From positions 1 through 38,633 of the forward strand of contig NZ_AUFC01000025.1 of the NCBI RefSeq assembly GCF_000426305.1: a stretch of 38,633 bases of DNA, read 5' to 3'. How positions within the stretch are numbered: the first letter of the stretch is position 1; every line of letters starts with the position of its first letter. The notes below the pieces were generated by a model. That model saw nothing but the letters and a program-made list of their open reading frames with translations. It had not been told where the DNA came from and did not search any database. Below are positions 31,795-38,633 of the stretch, in pieces. A program made the translations under genes and the position numbers. Source of the DNA: Anaerovorax odorimutans DSM 5092 (lineage in GTDB: Bacteria; Bacillota; Clostridia; Peptostreptococcales; Anaerovoracaceae).

Positions 31795-33714
31795 TTACAG
31801 CACCCCCCCTAATAAGATTGCAAACACTCCGGTAATTATAACAACTGTAGCTATAACACCGATTACATTCATTTTCTTTTCGCCAAAATAACCTTCCATG
31901 TACCAGTTCTTCAATGATACAGGAACTTCTTTTTCCATTGCGCCTCTAAAAGTTAAATCATCACCTAAATTAGCACCTGCTAAATAAATAGGAACAATCT
32001 TTTTATTTGTTCTTCCAAAGAATAGTATTGGTAATACTATTAATACAAACAGCATAATTACCATAATTGTCATATTTGTTGAAGAAAGCGCTAAAATCAT
32101 ATGTTTAGGATCAACATATGGGAATGCTTTAATCAGATATGGCACAATCATAGTTTTTGAAATAAGCGGGAATATTAAACAAACTATAACAGTTAAAATT
32201 GTTAAAGTTGATAATACAAAATTCTCATCCTTGTTTACGCCACTTTGTATATTTTCACGGTTTGCCATAATAGCAACCATTTTACCAAGCCATTTTGTCC
32301 AGTAGAACAATGTTGCTGCACTACCAAATGCGATAAACATAACTAGTAATACGCCTCCATTGTCAATAAACGCTTTCATTGCAGCCCACTTGGATACTAA
32401 CATACCAAGAGGTGCTAAAAACATTGCAGAAATACCAACAATCATATATGTTGCTAACTTAGGCATTCTAGTAAATAATCCATCCATATCTTCTATATCT
32501 CTGCTACCGATATTGTGTTCTGCAGTACCTACGCAAAGGAATAGAAGTGACTTAGTTATTGCATGGAATATGATTAATAGGATACCAGCCCAAACAGCTG
32601 CATACGTACCAATACCTCCGCAGGCAACAATCAAGCCAAGGTTTGCTACTGTTGAATAAGCAAGTACCTTCTTGGCATTGCTTTGAGATACAGCGGCAAA
32701 AGAAGCCATAATGAATGTTATACCGCCTACCATCATTACCATAATACCTGCAAGTGACTGCCATCCTAGCAATGGAGCAAGCTTAATAATTAAGAATACG
32801 CCGGCTTTAACCATTGTAGATGAGTGAAGTAATGCTGATGTTGGTGTAGGCGCTACCATAGCTCCTAAAAGCCAACTGTTAAATGGCATTTGAGCTGCTT
32901 TTGTAATACCTGCAAACGCAAGAAGTGCTGCAACATACGTTACTGCAGGAACTCCAAACATACCCATCATTATTAACTGATTTAATTCTAATGTTCCAAG
33001 TGATGAACCCATAATTACTATTGCAATTACAAATCCAACTCCACCTAATAAATTCATTATCAAAGCTCTGAAGGAATTGTTTATAGCCTCCTCTGTCTTT
33101 GTATAACCAATTAGGAAGAAAGAACATAAAGTTGTAATTTCCCAGAAGAAGTATAGCCATACTATATTATTTGATAGTACTAGTCCACACATAGCTCCTA
33201 AGAAAAGATACATGATAAAGAAGAAAAACGGTCTTCTGTCCGGTTGATCTTTGTGGTGATGTTGGAAATCTTTCATATATCCAAGTGCATACACCGTAAT
33301 AATACTTCCTATAATTCCAATAATAAGAACCATAATGATAGAAAGCCTATCCACGTACAAATTATTAGTAACGTGAATGTGATGACCTACTTTTACCTCA
33401 AACCAAATCATTGTTGGTGTCTGAATGGCCGCAAGTACTGATGCTAAATACTTCTTGTACTTAATACCAAGGTAAATGATCATGATTGCTAATAATACTT
33501 CAATAACTGTCATTCCAAGATTAACAGTCTCATTAGCAAAATCAAAATACTCTTCACCTATACCGAAGTACTGATATGCAAGGTAAATAGATGCAACTGC
33601 GATTAAAGTCGCAGATACTTTTACTATTACACCTCTCGCTGCATCAGTCCTGAGAACCAAAAGAGCAATTGCAGATAAAAGCGGAAATAAAATTAGAAAA
33701 GTAATAGTGCTCAA
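31795..33714 (-). CDS. echA: Ech hydrogenase antiporter-like subunit A (NuoL-like)
   Basis: A 639-aa Mrp/NuoL-type ion-translocating subunit with about 15 membrane segments. Conserved parts are the TM5 Glu (YFFWEITTLCSFFLIGY), the lysine-bearing TM7 region (FAGITKAAQMPFNSWLLGAM), PTPTSALLHSSTMVKAGVFLI, and the later Lys helix (AVSQSNAKKVLAYSTVANLG). It starts with TTG at 33714, 6 bases after GAGGAGG. It is first in the operon echABCDEF-hypA. Upstream are a promoter and a hairpin with a U-run that could act as an attenuator. Whether H+ or Na+ is pumped cannot be read here. Confidence 0.95.
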   Translation of the reverse strand: MSTITFLILFPLLSAIALLVLRTDAARGVIVKVSATLIAVASIYLAYQYFGIGEEYFDFANETVNLGMTVIEVLLAIMIIYLGIKYKKYLASVLAAIQTPTMIWFEVKVGHHIHVTNNLYVDRLSIIMVLIIGIIGSIITVYALGYMKDFQHHHKDQPDRRPFFFFIMYLFLGAMCGLVLSNNIVWLYFFWEITTLCSFFLIGYTKTEEAINNSFRALIMNLLGGVGFVIAIVIMGSSLGTLELNQLIMMGMFGVPAVTYVAALLAFAGITKAAQMPFNSWLLGAMVAPTPTSALLHSSTMVKAGVFLIIKLAPLLGWQSLAGIMVMMVGGITFIMASFAAVSQSNAKKVLAYSTVANLGLIVACGGIGTYAAVWAGILLIIFHAITKSLLFLCVGTAEHNIGSRDIEDMDGLFTRMPKLATYMIVGISAMFLAPLGMLVSKWAAMKAFIDNGGVLLVMFIAFGSAATLFYWTKWLGKMVAIMANRENIQSGVNKDENFVLSTLTILTVIVCLIFPLISKTMIVPYLIKAFPYVDPKHMILALSSTNMTIMVIMLFVLIVLPILFFGRTNKKIVPIYLAGANLGDDLTFRGAMEKEVPVSLKNWYMEGYFGEKKMNVIGVIATVVIITGVFAILLGGVL

Positions 33715-33747
33715 TTTAATCCTCCTCTTTTTTCTAGTTTTTTACCA

Positions 33748-33774
33748 TAAAAAAACTACTATTTCATTTAGTAG
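33748..33774 (-). terminator. Terminator-like hairpin in the ech leader (possible attenuator)
   Basis: On the minus strand CTACTAAATGAAATAGTAG (33774-33756) folds into a 6-bp stem and is followed by TTTTTTT (33754-33748). It lies between the predicted ech promoter and the echA start at 33714, 33 bp upstream of that start. It either ends read-through from the permease at 33944 or acts as an attenuator of the ech operon. Confidence 0.6.
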
Positions 33775-33808
33775 CTTGTTTATAGCTAGAATTAAAAATA
33801 TCAGATAT

Positions 33809-33837
33809 ATTATATATTTAATATGTCGAAAAAACAA
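33809..33837 (-). promoter_or_regulatory. Predicted promoter of the ech operon
   Basis: Minus-strand TTGTTT (33837-33832) and TATAAT (33814-33809) with exactly 17 bp between. Transcription would start near 33802, giving an 88-base leader to the echA TTG. The -10 is perfect and the -35 matches at four of six bases. Confidence 0.55.
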
Positions 33838-33883
33838 GCACTTTGTCAGTTTTTTCGGCGTGTTTATAATAGTCAGAAAACTC

Positions 33884-33911
33884 AGAAAGTCAACGTTTCC
33901 GTTGACTTTCT
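33884..33911 (-). terminator. Hairpin after the APC permease gene
   Basis: AGAAAGTCAACG (33884-33895) and its exact complement (33900-33911) around TTTC. A U-rich but interrupted run follows on the minus strand. It lies 33 bp downstream of the permease stop at 33944 and probably ends that transcript. Confidence 0.65.
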
Positions 33912-33943
33912 AGAATTATGTGCTTAATTTATTTATTTTATAC

Positions 33944-35602
33944 TTATTTTACCTTTTTTGGTTCAACTTTTGTGGCTATTACCGAAATAATTACACCTAT
34001 TATTAAAAATATGATTGCAGCAATTAAAATTGTATGAATCATCCCGCTCCAATTGCTTAATAAACCTGTTTCATATTCTTCAAGATAATATTCTGCACCC
34101 CAATCTGCTTCATACCAAGGTAAGAATAAACGTCCAAGTATGCCAATAACACCGATTCCAAGGAAAGTATAAGCCATACGTTTTAAATCCCCTAATGCAA
34201 GACCTGTCTTCTCATTTTTAGGGAATGCAATAGGATCTTTCTTTGAAAGTCCTCCATACATTTTCCTCCAGATAATATATAAAATCGGTCCTGATACAAT
34301 ACCAATCATTCCTCCTATAAAGTAATCTGTACCATTTATAAAGAAAGATATAAATGCAACAATCATTGGAAGAACACAAATTACAACAAGGAAGCCATAT
34401 CCACCTGGAATTTTAAAAGGTCTTTCACTATCCGGTATTCTTTTTCTTAAAATTAAAGCAGAAATAAATACTAGAACATATGAAGCTACCAATAAAAATA
34501 CATCTACTACAACTACCGTGGAAAAATCAAAACTGCAAAGTATTAAGTTTACAATTGCCACAGAAAGGACAGAAATATAAGGGACTCCATGTTTTTTATC
34601 GCATTTTACAAGAATAGGTGGTGCTAAATTATCATCTGCAAGTGCAAAAAATCCTCTTGAGCCTGATGCAATGTATGTATTATAAATGGAACATTGCGCA
34701 AGCACTGCAACAACTGCAAAGAAAATACCTGATGCAGGACCTAAAAAATGCGTAGCTACATCTGCATATCCTATAGTTCCAGGCTCTGTACCCCAATTTG
34801 GCCAATCGCCAAGTGATGCAAGACCTGCAATAGTTGGAAAGATATAGACTGCCATAATCAATGGAACTGTAATAAGTGTTGCCTTTGGAATAACTTGTGG
34901 ATTTGATACTTCTCCAGCAATAGTAGACATTGATTCATATCCAGAATACATCCACATACCTATAGAAATACCTCCGCCTATATAAAAGATCCAATCAACA
35001 GCACTTTCTACTGGCTCAGGTGTAAATGGTATCATTGGATTTTGATTCCAATTTAAAAAACCTATAATAGCTACCATAGCAAATGCCACAATTACTAAGA
35101 CGGATAAAATAGAGCTGACAATTCCTACATCTTTTACACCTCTAATATTTATCCAAGTAAAAATCAATATTATAAGTGCCTTCGCTGCAAATTCCCAACC
35201 TGCCGTAAGATTCCAGGTTGATGCAATATAACCTCCAGCTAAAATTACATAAAGAGAATTATCAATATAAATAGAAATAGTTCTCCACCAACCTGCCTGG
35301 AAACCCCAAAATTCTCCACATGCTTCTTGCACCCATTTATAATATCCACCTTCTTGCGGTCTTGCAGAGCCTAATTCTGCTGCTACCAATCCAAATGGTG
35401 TACTCCATATAAATGGAAGAACAATAAGCATTACTATTGTAAGTCCCGGCCCGGCTTCTGGGATCATTTCTTCTATTCCGTAAGCACCTGCTGCTACCAA
35501 ACAAAAGATCATGAATACAACAGTCGAAACTTTAATGTCATGTTTCTTAAGCCCATGTTCGCCAACATCCATTTTAGCTGCGCTTCCAGTTACTTCATTC
35601 AT
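33944..35602 (-). CDS. APC-superfamily amino acid permease
   Basis: A 552-aa transporter with about 12-14 membrane segments, longer than the standard 12-TM form because of a C-terminal extension (after about residue 440) containing two more hydrophobic stretches. Family marks are MIFCLVAAGAYGIEEMIPEAGPG in TM1, the loop AAELGSARPQEGGYYKWVQEA, and GYESMSTIAGEVSNPQVIPKA in the TM6-7 region. The last matches the eukaryote-like LAT/polyamine-type branch, but the substrate is open. The start at 35602 (MNEVTG) has GGAGGG 7 bases upstream; ATG 35608 is too close to it. It stands alone upstream of the ech operon. Confidence 0.9.
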   Translation of the reverse strand: MNEVTGSAAKMDVGEHGLKKHDIKVSTVVFMIFCLVAAGAYGIEEMIPEAGPGLTIVMLIVLPFIWSTPFGLVAAELGSARPQEGGYYKWVQEACGEFWGFQAGWWRTISIYIDNSLYVILAGGYIASTWNLTAGWEFAAKALIILIFTWINIRGVKDVGIVSSILSVLVIVAFAMVAIIGFLNWNQNPMIPFTPEPVESAVDWIFYIGGGISIGMWMYSGYESMSTIAGEVSNPQVIPKATLITVPLIMAVYIFPTIAGLASLGDWPNWGTEPGTIGYADVATHFLGPASGIFFAVVAVLAQCSIYNTYIASGSRGFFALADDNLAPPILVKCDKKHGVPYISVLSVAIVNLILCSFDFSTVVVVDVFLLVASYVLVFISALILRKRIPDSERPFKIPGGYGFLVVICVLPMIVAFISFFINGTDYFIGGMIGIVSGPILYIIWRKMYGGLSKKDPIAFPKNEKTGLALGDLKRMAYTFLGIGVIGILGRLFLPWYEADWGAEYYLEEYETGLLSNWSGMIHTILIAAIIFLIIGVIISVIATKVEPKKVK

Positions 35603-35960
35603 TATCATTCCCTCCTTCTAATAATAAAATAATAATAAATTCAATGTCTAAAAGTTTTAAATTAAATGCGTTTTCATTTTTTAAACATTCAGAATTTTTA
35701 AAGACAACTAAATTTTACATAATTTTCAGACAATATTCAAGAATCGTATTGCTTAAATATTTTGACAATTTTGTCTTTAAGGTTTCAATATAATTTTAAT
35801 AATGCTCTACAGTAAATATTACAAAAACTACATTGATTTTTCGTTTTTAATTAAATATTTATTATAAAGCATTGTGTAATCTTTTTACTAAAAAACTTCC
35901 TTTGCCAAAGACAAAGGAAGTTTTTATACAAAATATTAAAACTTTATCTTATATATTTTA
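35603..35960. other. AT-rich intergenic region between two permease genes
   Basis: About 360 bp. The only firm structure is the terminator at 35891-35925. A distant inverted pair (TTTAAAGACAA near 35697 and TTGTCTTTAA near 35774) lies upstream of the 33944-35602 permease gene; its meaning is unclear. No gene seen. Confidence 0.4.
35891..35925. terminator. Bidirectional-type terminator after the AAT-like permease gene
   Basis: AAAAACTTCCTTTG (35891-35904) pairs perfectly with CAAAGGAAGTTTTT (35912-35925). It ends the minus-strand permease transcript whose stop is at 35961. On the minus strand the stem is followed by T residues. Confidence 0.88.
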
Positions 35961-37430
35961 TTATTTTAATGGCGGGAATGTTTCATCAAATGTTTTTTCA
36001 TCATTTCCCAAAGCATTAAGTGGTCTAACATGACCTGTTTTCTTAGCAATGAAACGTACAATCATTGGTAAAACAACTGCAGAACATGCTAGTATAAATA
36101 CTGGCAATTGCCCTTCACCAAACGCAAGCAATACTAAGCAGAATAACTGTGCAATCATTGCAACAGGAGGAATCCAAGTCTGACCAGGCTTTACTCTAGC
36201 TTTTAAATCTTTTGTATCGTAACCTCTTGCCTTAATTCTCTTTCTGAATACAAGCTGAGAAGCAATGATACCTACCCATGCAAGAGTTCCTGTAAATCCA
36301 GACATTGATAATAGATTTTCATAAATACTAGATTCACTTGCAAGTAATCCGATCATTAATACAATCCACATGAATACAAGTGTAAATATTACAGCATTCT
36401 TTGGATTTGAGCTCTTATTTAATTTTGAAAGGAACTTAGGAGCAAGACCTTCTACAGATAAACCGAACATACATCTAACAGTTCCATAGAAACCTGTATT
36501 AGCACAGCTAAATGCGGCAATCAATACAACACTTGACATAAGACCAGCTAAGAAGTTTAGATTGTATTTAGCAAGTGTATCAGAGAATATTGATCCATCA
36601 ATATTTGCCTCACCGTAAGGGAAAATTAATAATATTAGTAAAATTGGAATTAAATAAAGTACTACAATACGATAAGTTACACTCTTACAAGCTTTAGGTA
36701 CTGATTTATCAGGATCCTGTGCTTCAGCAGCAGCAAGTCCAACGATTTCAGTTCCTTGGAAAGTTACAAGTACAATTACCATATTAACTAATACTATTGT
36801 AAATCCATTAGGGAATAACTGCTGACCAAACGATAATGCGTCATTTCCAAAGTTTATAGATGCTCCAAGGAAACCTTCATTTCCCCAAAGTCCTACCCAA
36901 ATACCAAATGCAGCTATGATAAATGATATAATTGCGCAAACCTTAATAATAGCAAGAGTAGATTCAATCTTTGCAAAGATATCTACTGCAGTTAAATTAA
37001 TAATTGTCAATACTGCAAGTGCTCCAATAGCATACGCCATTGTATTACCTGGGATTAATACATTTAATACTATTGATACCGCAATAGCTTCTGAAGGTAC
37101 ATAGCACACCCAGTTAAACCAGAATGACCAACCCATACCTACAGATAGAGTTTCACCTAAAAATTCATTTGTATAAGCTACAAACGAGCCTTTACGAGGT
37201 AAATTAACTAATAATTCCGCATAAGCAATCATAAGTCCGTAAACGATTAAACCTACTACTGCAAATGCTAATAAAACTGCAGGACCCATATCTCTAACAA
37301 GTACACCTACTCCTAAGAAATAACATGATCCTATTACTCCGCCTAAACCGATAAATGCAACCTGCCAGCCTTTTATGCCACGTTTCAGCTCTTGGCATTC
37401 AGCCTCTACAGGCTTGTTTTCATTTGACAT
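35961..37430 (-). CDS. Amino acid permease, AAT-like branch of the APC superfamily
   Basis: A 489-aa permease with 12 hydrophobic segments. It has the LKRGIKGWQVAFIGLGGVIGSCYFLG start typical of the AAT family (GVIGxxxF in TM1), LPRKGSFVAYTNEFLG in the loop after TM2, and FQGTEIVGLAAAEAQDPDKSVPKA before TM7. The start at 37430 (MSNENK) follows GGAGG with 6-base spacing; the frame to 37451 runs through that site. It would import an amino acid by H+ or Na+ symport. It is a single-gene unit with a terminator downstream and about 200 bp of very AT-rich leader upstream, in which TTGCACAGAG and CTTTGTGCAA form a distant inverted pair. Confidence 0.92.
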   Translation of the reverse strand: MSNENKPVEAECQELKRGIKGWQVAFIGLGGVIGSCYFLGVGVLVRDMGPAVLLAFAVVGLIVYGLMIAYAELLVNLPRKGSFVAYTNEFLGETLSVGMGWSFWFNWVCYVPSEAIAVSIVLNVLIPGNTMAYAIGALAVLTIINLTAVDIFAKIESTLAIIKVCAIISFIIAAFGIWVGLWGNEGFLGASINFGNDALSFGQQLFPNGFTIVLVNMVIVLVTFQGTEIVGLAAAEAQDPDKSVPKACKSVTYRIVVLYLIPILLILLIFPYGEANIDGSIFSDTLAKYNLNFLAGLMSSVVLIAAFSCANTGFYGTVRCMFGLSVEGLAPKFLSKLNKSSNPKNAVIFTLVFMWIVLMIGLLASESSIYENLLSMSGFTGTLAWVGIIASQLVFRKRIKARGYDTKDLKARVKPGQTWIPPVAMIAQLFCLVLLAFGEGQLPVFILACSAVVLPMIVRFIAKKTGHVRPLNALGNDEKTFDETFPPLK

Positions 37431-37652
37431 GTTTTGCCTCCTTTTTCTCACATACTAACAATGTTTATTTTTATTGCACAGAGGCTTTTTAATTAAATTT
37501 TCAATTTTAAATTTTTTGACTTTTTAATTTATAGTAATAATAATAAATAATAATAATATCTTTTTTTAATTAAAATTTAAGTCTTTGTGCAACACCACTA
37601 TTTTACACGCTTTATCAAAAAAGGTCAATTACTTTTATATATTGTATTTAAT

Positions 37653-37913
37653 TTAAAAAAACATTAATAATAATGCACCCGGAATACCTAGAATTCCAAC
37701 AATAACTGCTGATAATAAGTTTAAAGGAATATGCAGGTCCCAACATTGGCCGGCTAAATTAACGATAACTATAAAAATTCCACCGAGAATACTGTTAATA
37801 ATAAGCTTTAATAAAATTTTTAATGGAACCAAAAATAAATATCCTATTATATAAAGGGCAAAAATACCGAAGGCATAAGCTATTAAAATTCCAATTTCCA
37901 AACTCATATCCAT
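37653..37913 (-). CDS. bofA: Pro-sigma-K processing inhibitor BofA
   Basis: An 86-aa BofA-family membrane protein. The pattern LKILLKLIINSILGGIFIVIVNLAGQ followed by IPLNLLSAVIVGILGIPGALLL is the family signature. In Bacillus, BofA holds the SpoIVFB protease inactive in the mother cell until the forespore signals, which controls sigma-K activation. Its presence shows the host has an endospore programme. The start at 37913 (MDMSLE) follows GGGAGGG with 7-base spacing. It is divergent from a yaaL-like gene; in B. subtilis the two are adjacent and co-directional. Confidence 0.92.
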   Translation of the reverse strand: MDMSLEIGILIAYAFGIFALYIIGYLFLVPLKILLKLIINSILGGIFIVIVNLAGQCWDLHIPLNLLSAVIVGILGIPGALLLMFF

Positions 37914-38001
37914 AATAATTCCCTCCCATTTAAGAATAAATATATGCTTTAAGTACATAATATAGAATATATATCTTTATTTGAGGAAGGATGTGGATAA
38001 T

Positions 38002-38265
38002 ATGAATATACCTTTTGAAAATATAGCATCTACTGCTAATAAAGTATATCATCAAATATTAAATGATTCTTACCCTAAAACTGATGAAGAACAGCTTGTA
38101 TATTTAATAGATAAAGCCTATGATGAATGGAAATGTGCAGAAGCGCGTTTTAATGAGGCTACAGATTCTGATCTAATAGACCATGCAATCTACGATATGC
38201 TTGCTGCAAAAACTCATTACACTTATTTGCTGAGAGCAGCAAAAGAAAAATCAGTCTCAAGGTAA
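38002..38265 (+). CDS. YaaL-like DUF2508 protein
   Basis: An 87-aa cytoplasmic, mostly helical acidic protein. The central part (LVYLIDKAYDEWKCAEARFNEATDSDLIDHAIYDMLAAKTHYTYLLRAAKE) matches the DUF2508/YaaL family, which is found beside recR and bofA in many spore formers. No biochemical function is established. I choose ATG 38002 because AGGAAGG lies 11 bases upstream; GTG 37993 is too close to it and TTG 37981 precedes it. The terminator hairpin overlaps the stop codon. Confidence 0.78.
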   Translation: MNIPFENIASTANKVYHQILNDSYPKTDEEQLVYLIDKAYDEWKCAEARFNEATDSDLIDHAIYDMLAAKTHYTYLLRAAKEKSVSR

Positions 38266-38287
38266 TTATTGAGACTGATTTCTTTTT
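38249..38287 (+). terminator. Terminator after the YaaL-like gene
   Basis: AATCAGTCTCAA (38249-38260) pairs perfectly with TTGAGACTGATT (38269-38280) and is followed by TCTTTTT. The left arm lies within the last codons of the gene. Confidence 0.9.
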
Positions 38288-38347
38288 AGTAAGTTACTCA
38301 ACTTTCCCAGCTTAAAAAACTGGATGCACCTTGAAAAATAAATATGA

Positions 38348-38632
38348 TTACGCACACAATTTTAGTTTTTGATTCCAAACTTGAGGAATTGACGAAAAAA
38401 AGGTACTCAAAATTTGCTCTGTCATCTCTTCTGAGATTAGAGAATACGCGGATAGAATTTCTTTAAGCGTTGAAATTATTAACTTTAATGATGTTGAAAG
38501 TCTAATGTCTGCTACCTCATCGCATACTTGAAAAAAGAATCCTCCTATAGTTCTTAAATCTATAGTACTTCTAGATTCATTTGCAAGCATAATATAGCGA
38601 AGAAACACTATTACAGTATGAGCTGTCATCAT
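38348..38632 (-). CDS. IS4-like transposase, C-terminal fragment
   Basis: Open from the right edge of the window to a stop at 38348, giving 94 residues with no start in view. The text (FLRYIMLANESRSTIDLRTI, then FFFQVCDEVADIRL) resembles the C-terminal segment of a clostridial IS4-type DDE transposase group, in which RY(I/M)xLAxExR..DxRTxGxLFxxxCDEL is conserved. The DDE core lies beyond the window. Whether the full copy is intact is unknown. Confidence 0.65.
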   Translation of the reverse strand: MMTAHTVIVFLRYIMLANESRSTIDLRTIGGFFFQVCDEVADIRLSTSLKLIISTLKEILSAYSLISEEMTEQILSTFFSSIPQVWNQKLKLCA

Positions 38633-38633
38633 A

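Noticed and set aside
37431-37652. T-box or riboswitch in the leader of the amino acid permease
   Set aside because: Only a distant 10-bp inverted pair (TTGCACAGAG / CTTTGTGCAA, one mismatch) is present. There is no T-box sequence and no recognisable aptamer.

Overview
The window is low-G+C DNA from an anaerobic, endospore-forming Firmicute (Clostridia/Tissierellia type; a Sedimentibacter-like amino-acid fermenter is my guess). The grounds are AT-rich intergenic DNA, strong GGAGG ribosome sites, a bofA sporulation gene, a spore-type GH18 glycosidase, an Ech [NiFe] hydrogenase with all hyp maturation genes, and several amino-acid permeases. Both ends of the window run into insertion-sequence fragments: an IS256-like right end at 1-300 and an IS4-like transposase C-terminus at 38348-38632.

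The main finding is in 344-16520. A GH18 glycosidase gene of the YaaH/SleL type on the minus strand is cut in two. Its N-terminal part, with the catalytic GIDFDFE motif, lies at 15932-16520. Its C-terminal part lies at 344-762. Between them are 15,169 bp bounded by two copies of a 12-bp near-repeat that share the hexamer GACCTC. A large serine recombinase (819-2429) sits next to one boundary. Joining the halves at the hexamer gives exactly 336 codons and restores the family sequence GYAYGPPMAVAP. This is the layout of a skin-like intervening element that excises from a sporulation gene. The cargo is not phage-like. From the recombinase end it holds a 48-aa ORF (candidate directionality factor), an unknown 224-aa anchored protein, an APC permease, a PAS histidine kinase, three YibE/F membrane proteins, feoB, feoA, a divergent MntR/DtxR regulator, a thioredoxin-reductase-like flavoprotein without NADPH motifs, hairpin-forming 78-bp tandem repeats and a 50-aa Cys-rich protein.

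Region 16590-19618 holds a 32-aa hydrophobic peptide gene just upstream of the GH18 gene, a decayed crotonase 3' end, a ferredoxin plus Fe-S membrane protein operon behind a CRP/FNR-type site at about -41, and a NhaC antiporter.

Region 19728-33714 is the hydrogenase block, nearly all on the minus strand. It comprises hypE, then hypB-hypF-hypC-hypD, then echABCDEF-hypA. A plus-strand GntR(YtrA-like)-ABC-permease operon, with its own large palindromic operator, lies between hypD and hypE, and a CmpB-like membrane protein gene lies between hypB and hypA. Ech would oxidise reduced ferredoxin, evolve H2 and pump ions. The hyp proteins build the NiFe(CN)2CO centre. NhaC and the permeases fit an ion-gradient, amino-acid-fermenting lifestyle.

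Region 33944-38265 holds two more APC permeases, bofA (control of pro-sigma-K processing) and a divergent yaaL-like gene. I saw no tRNA, rRNA or CRISPR array.
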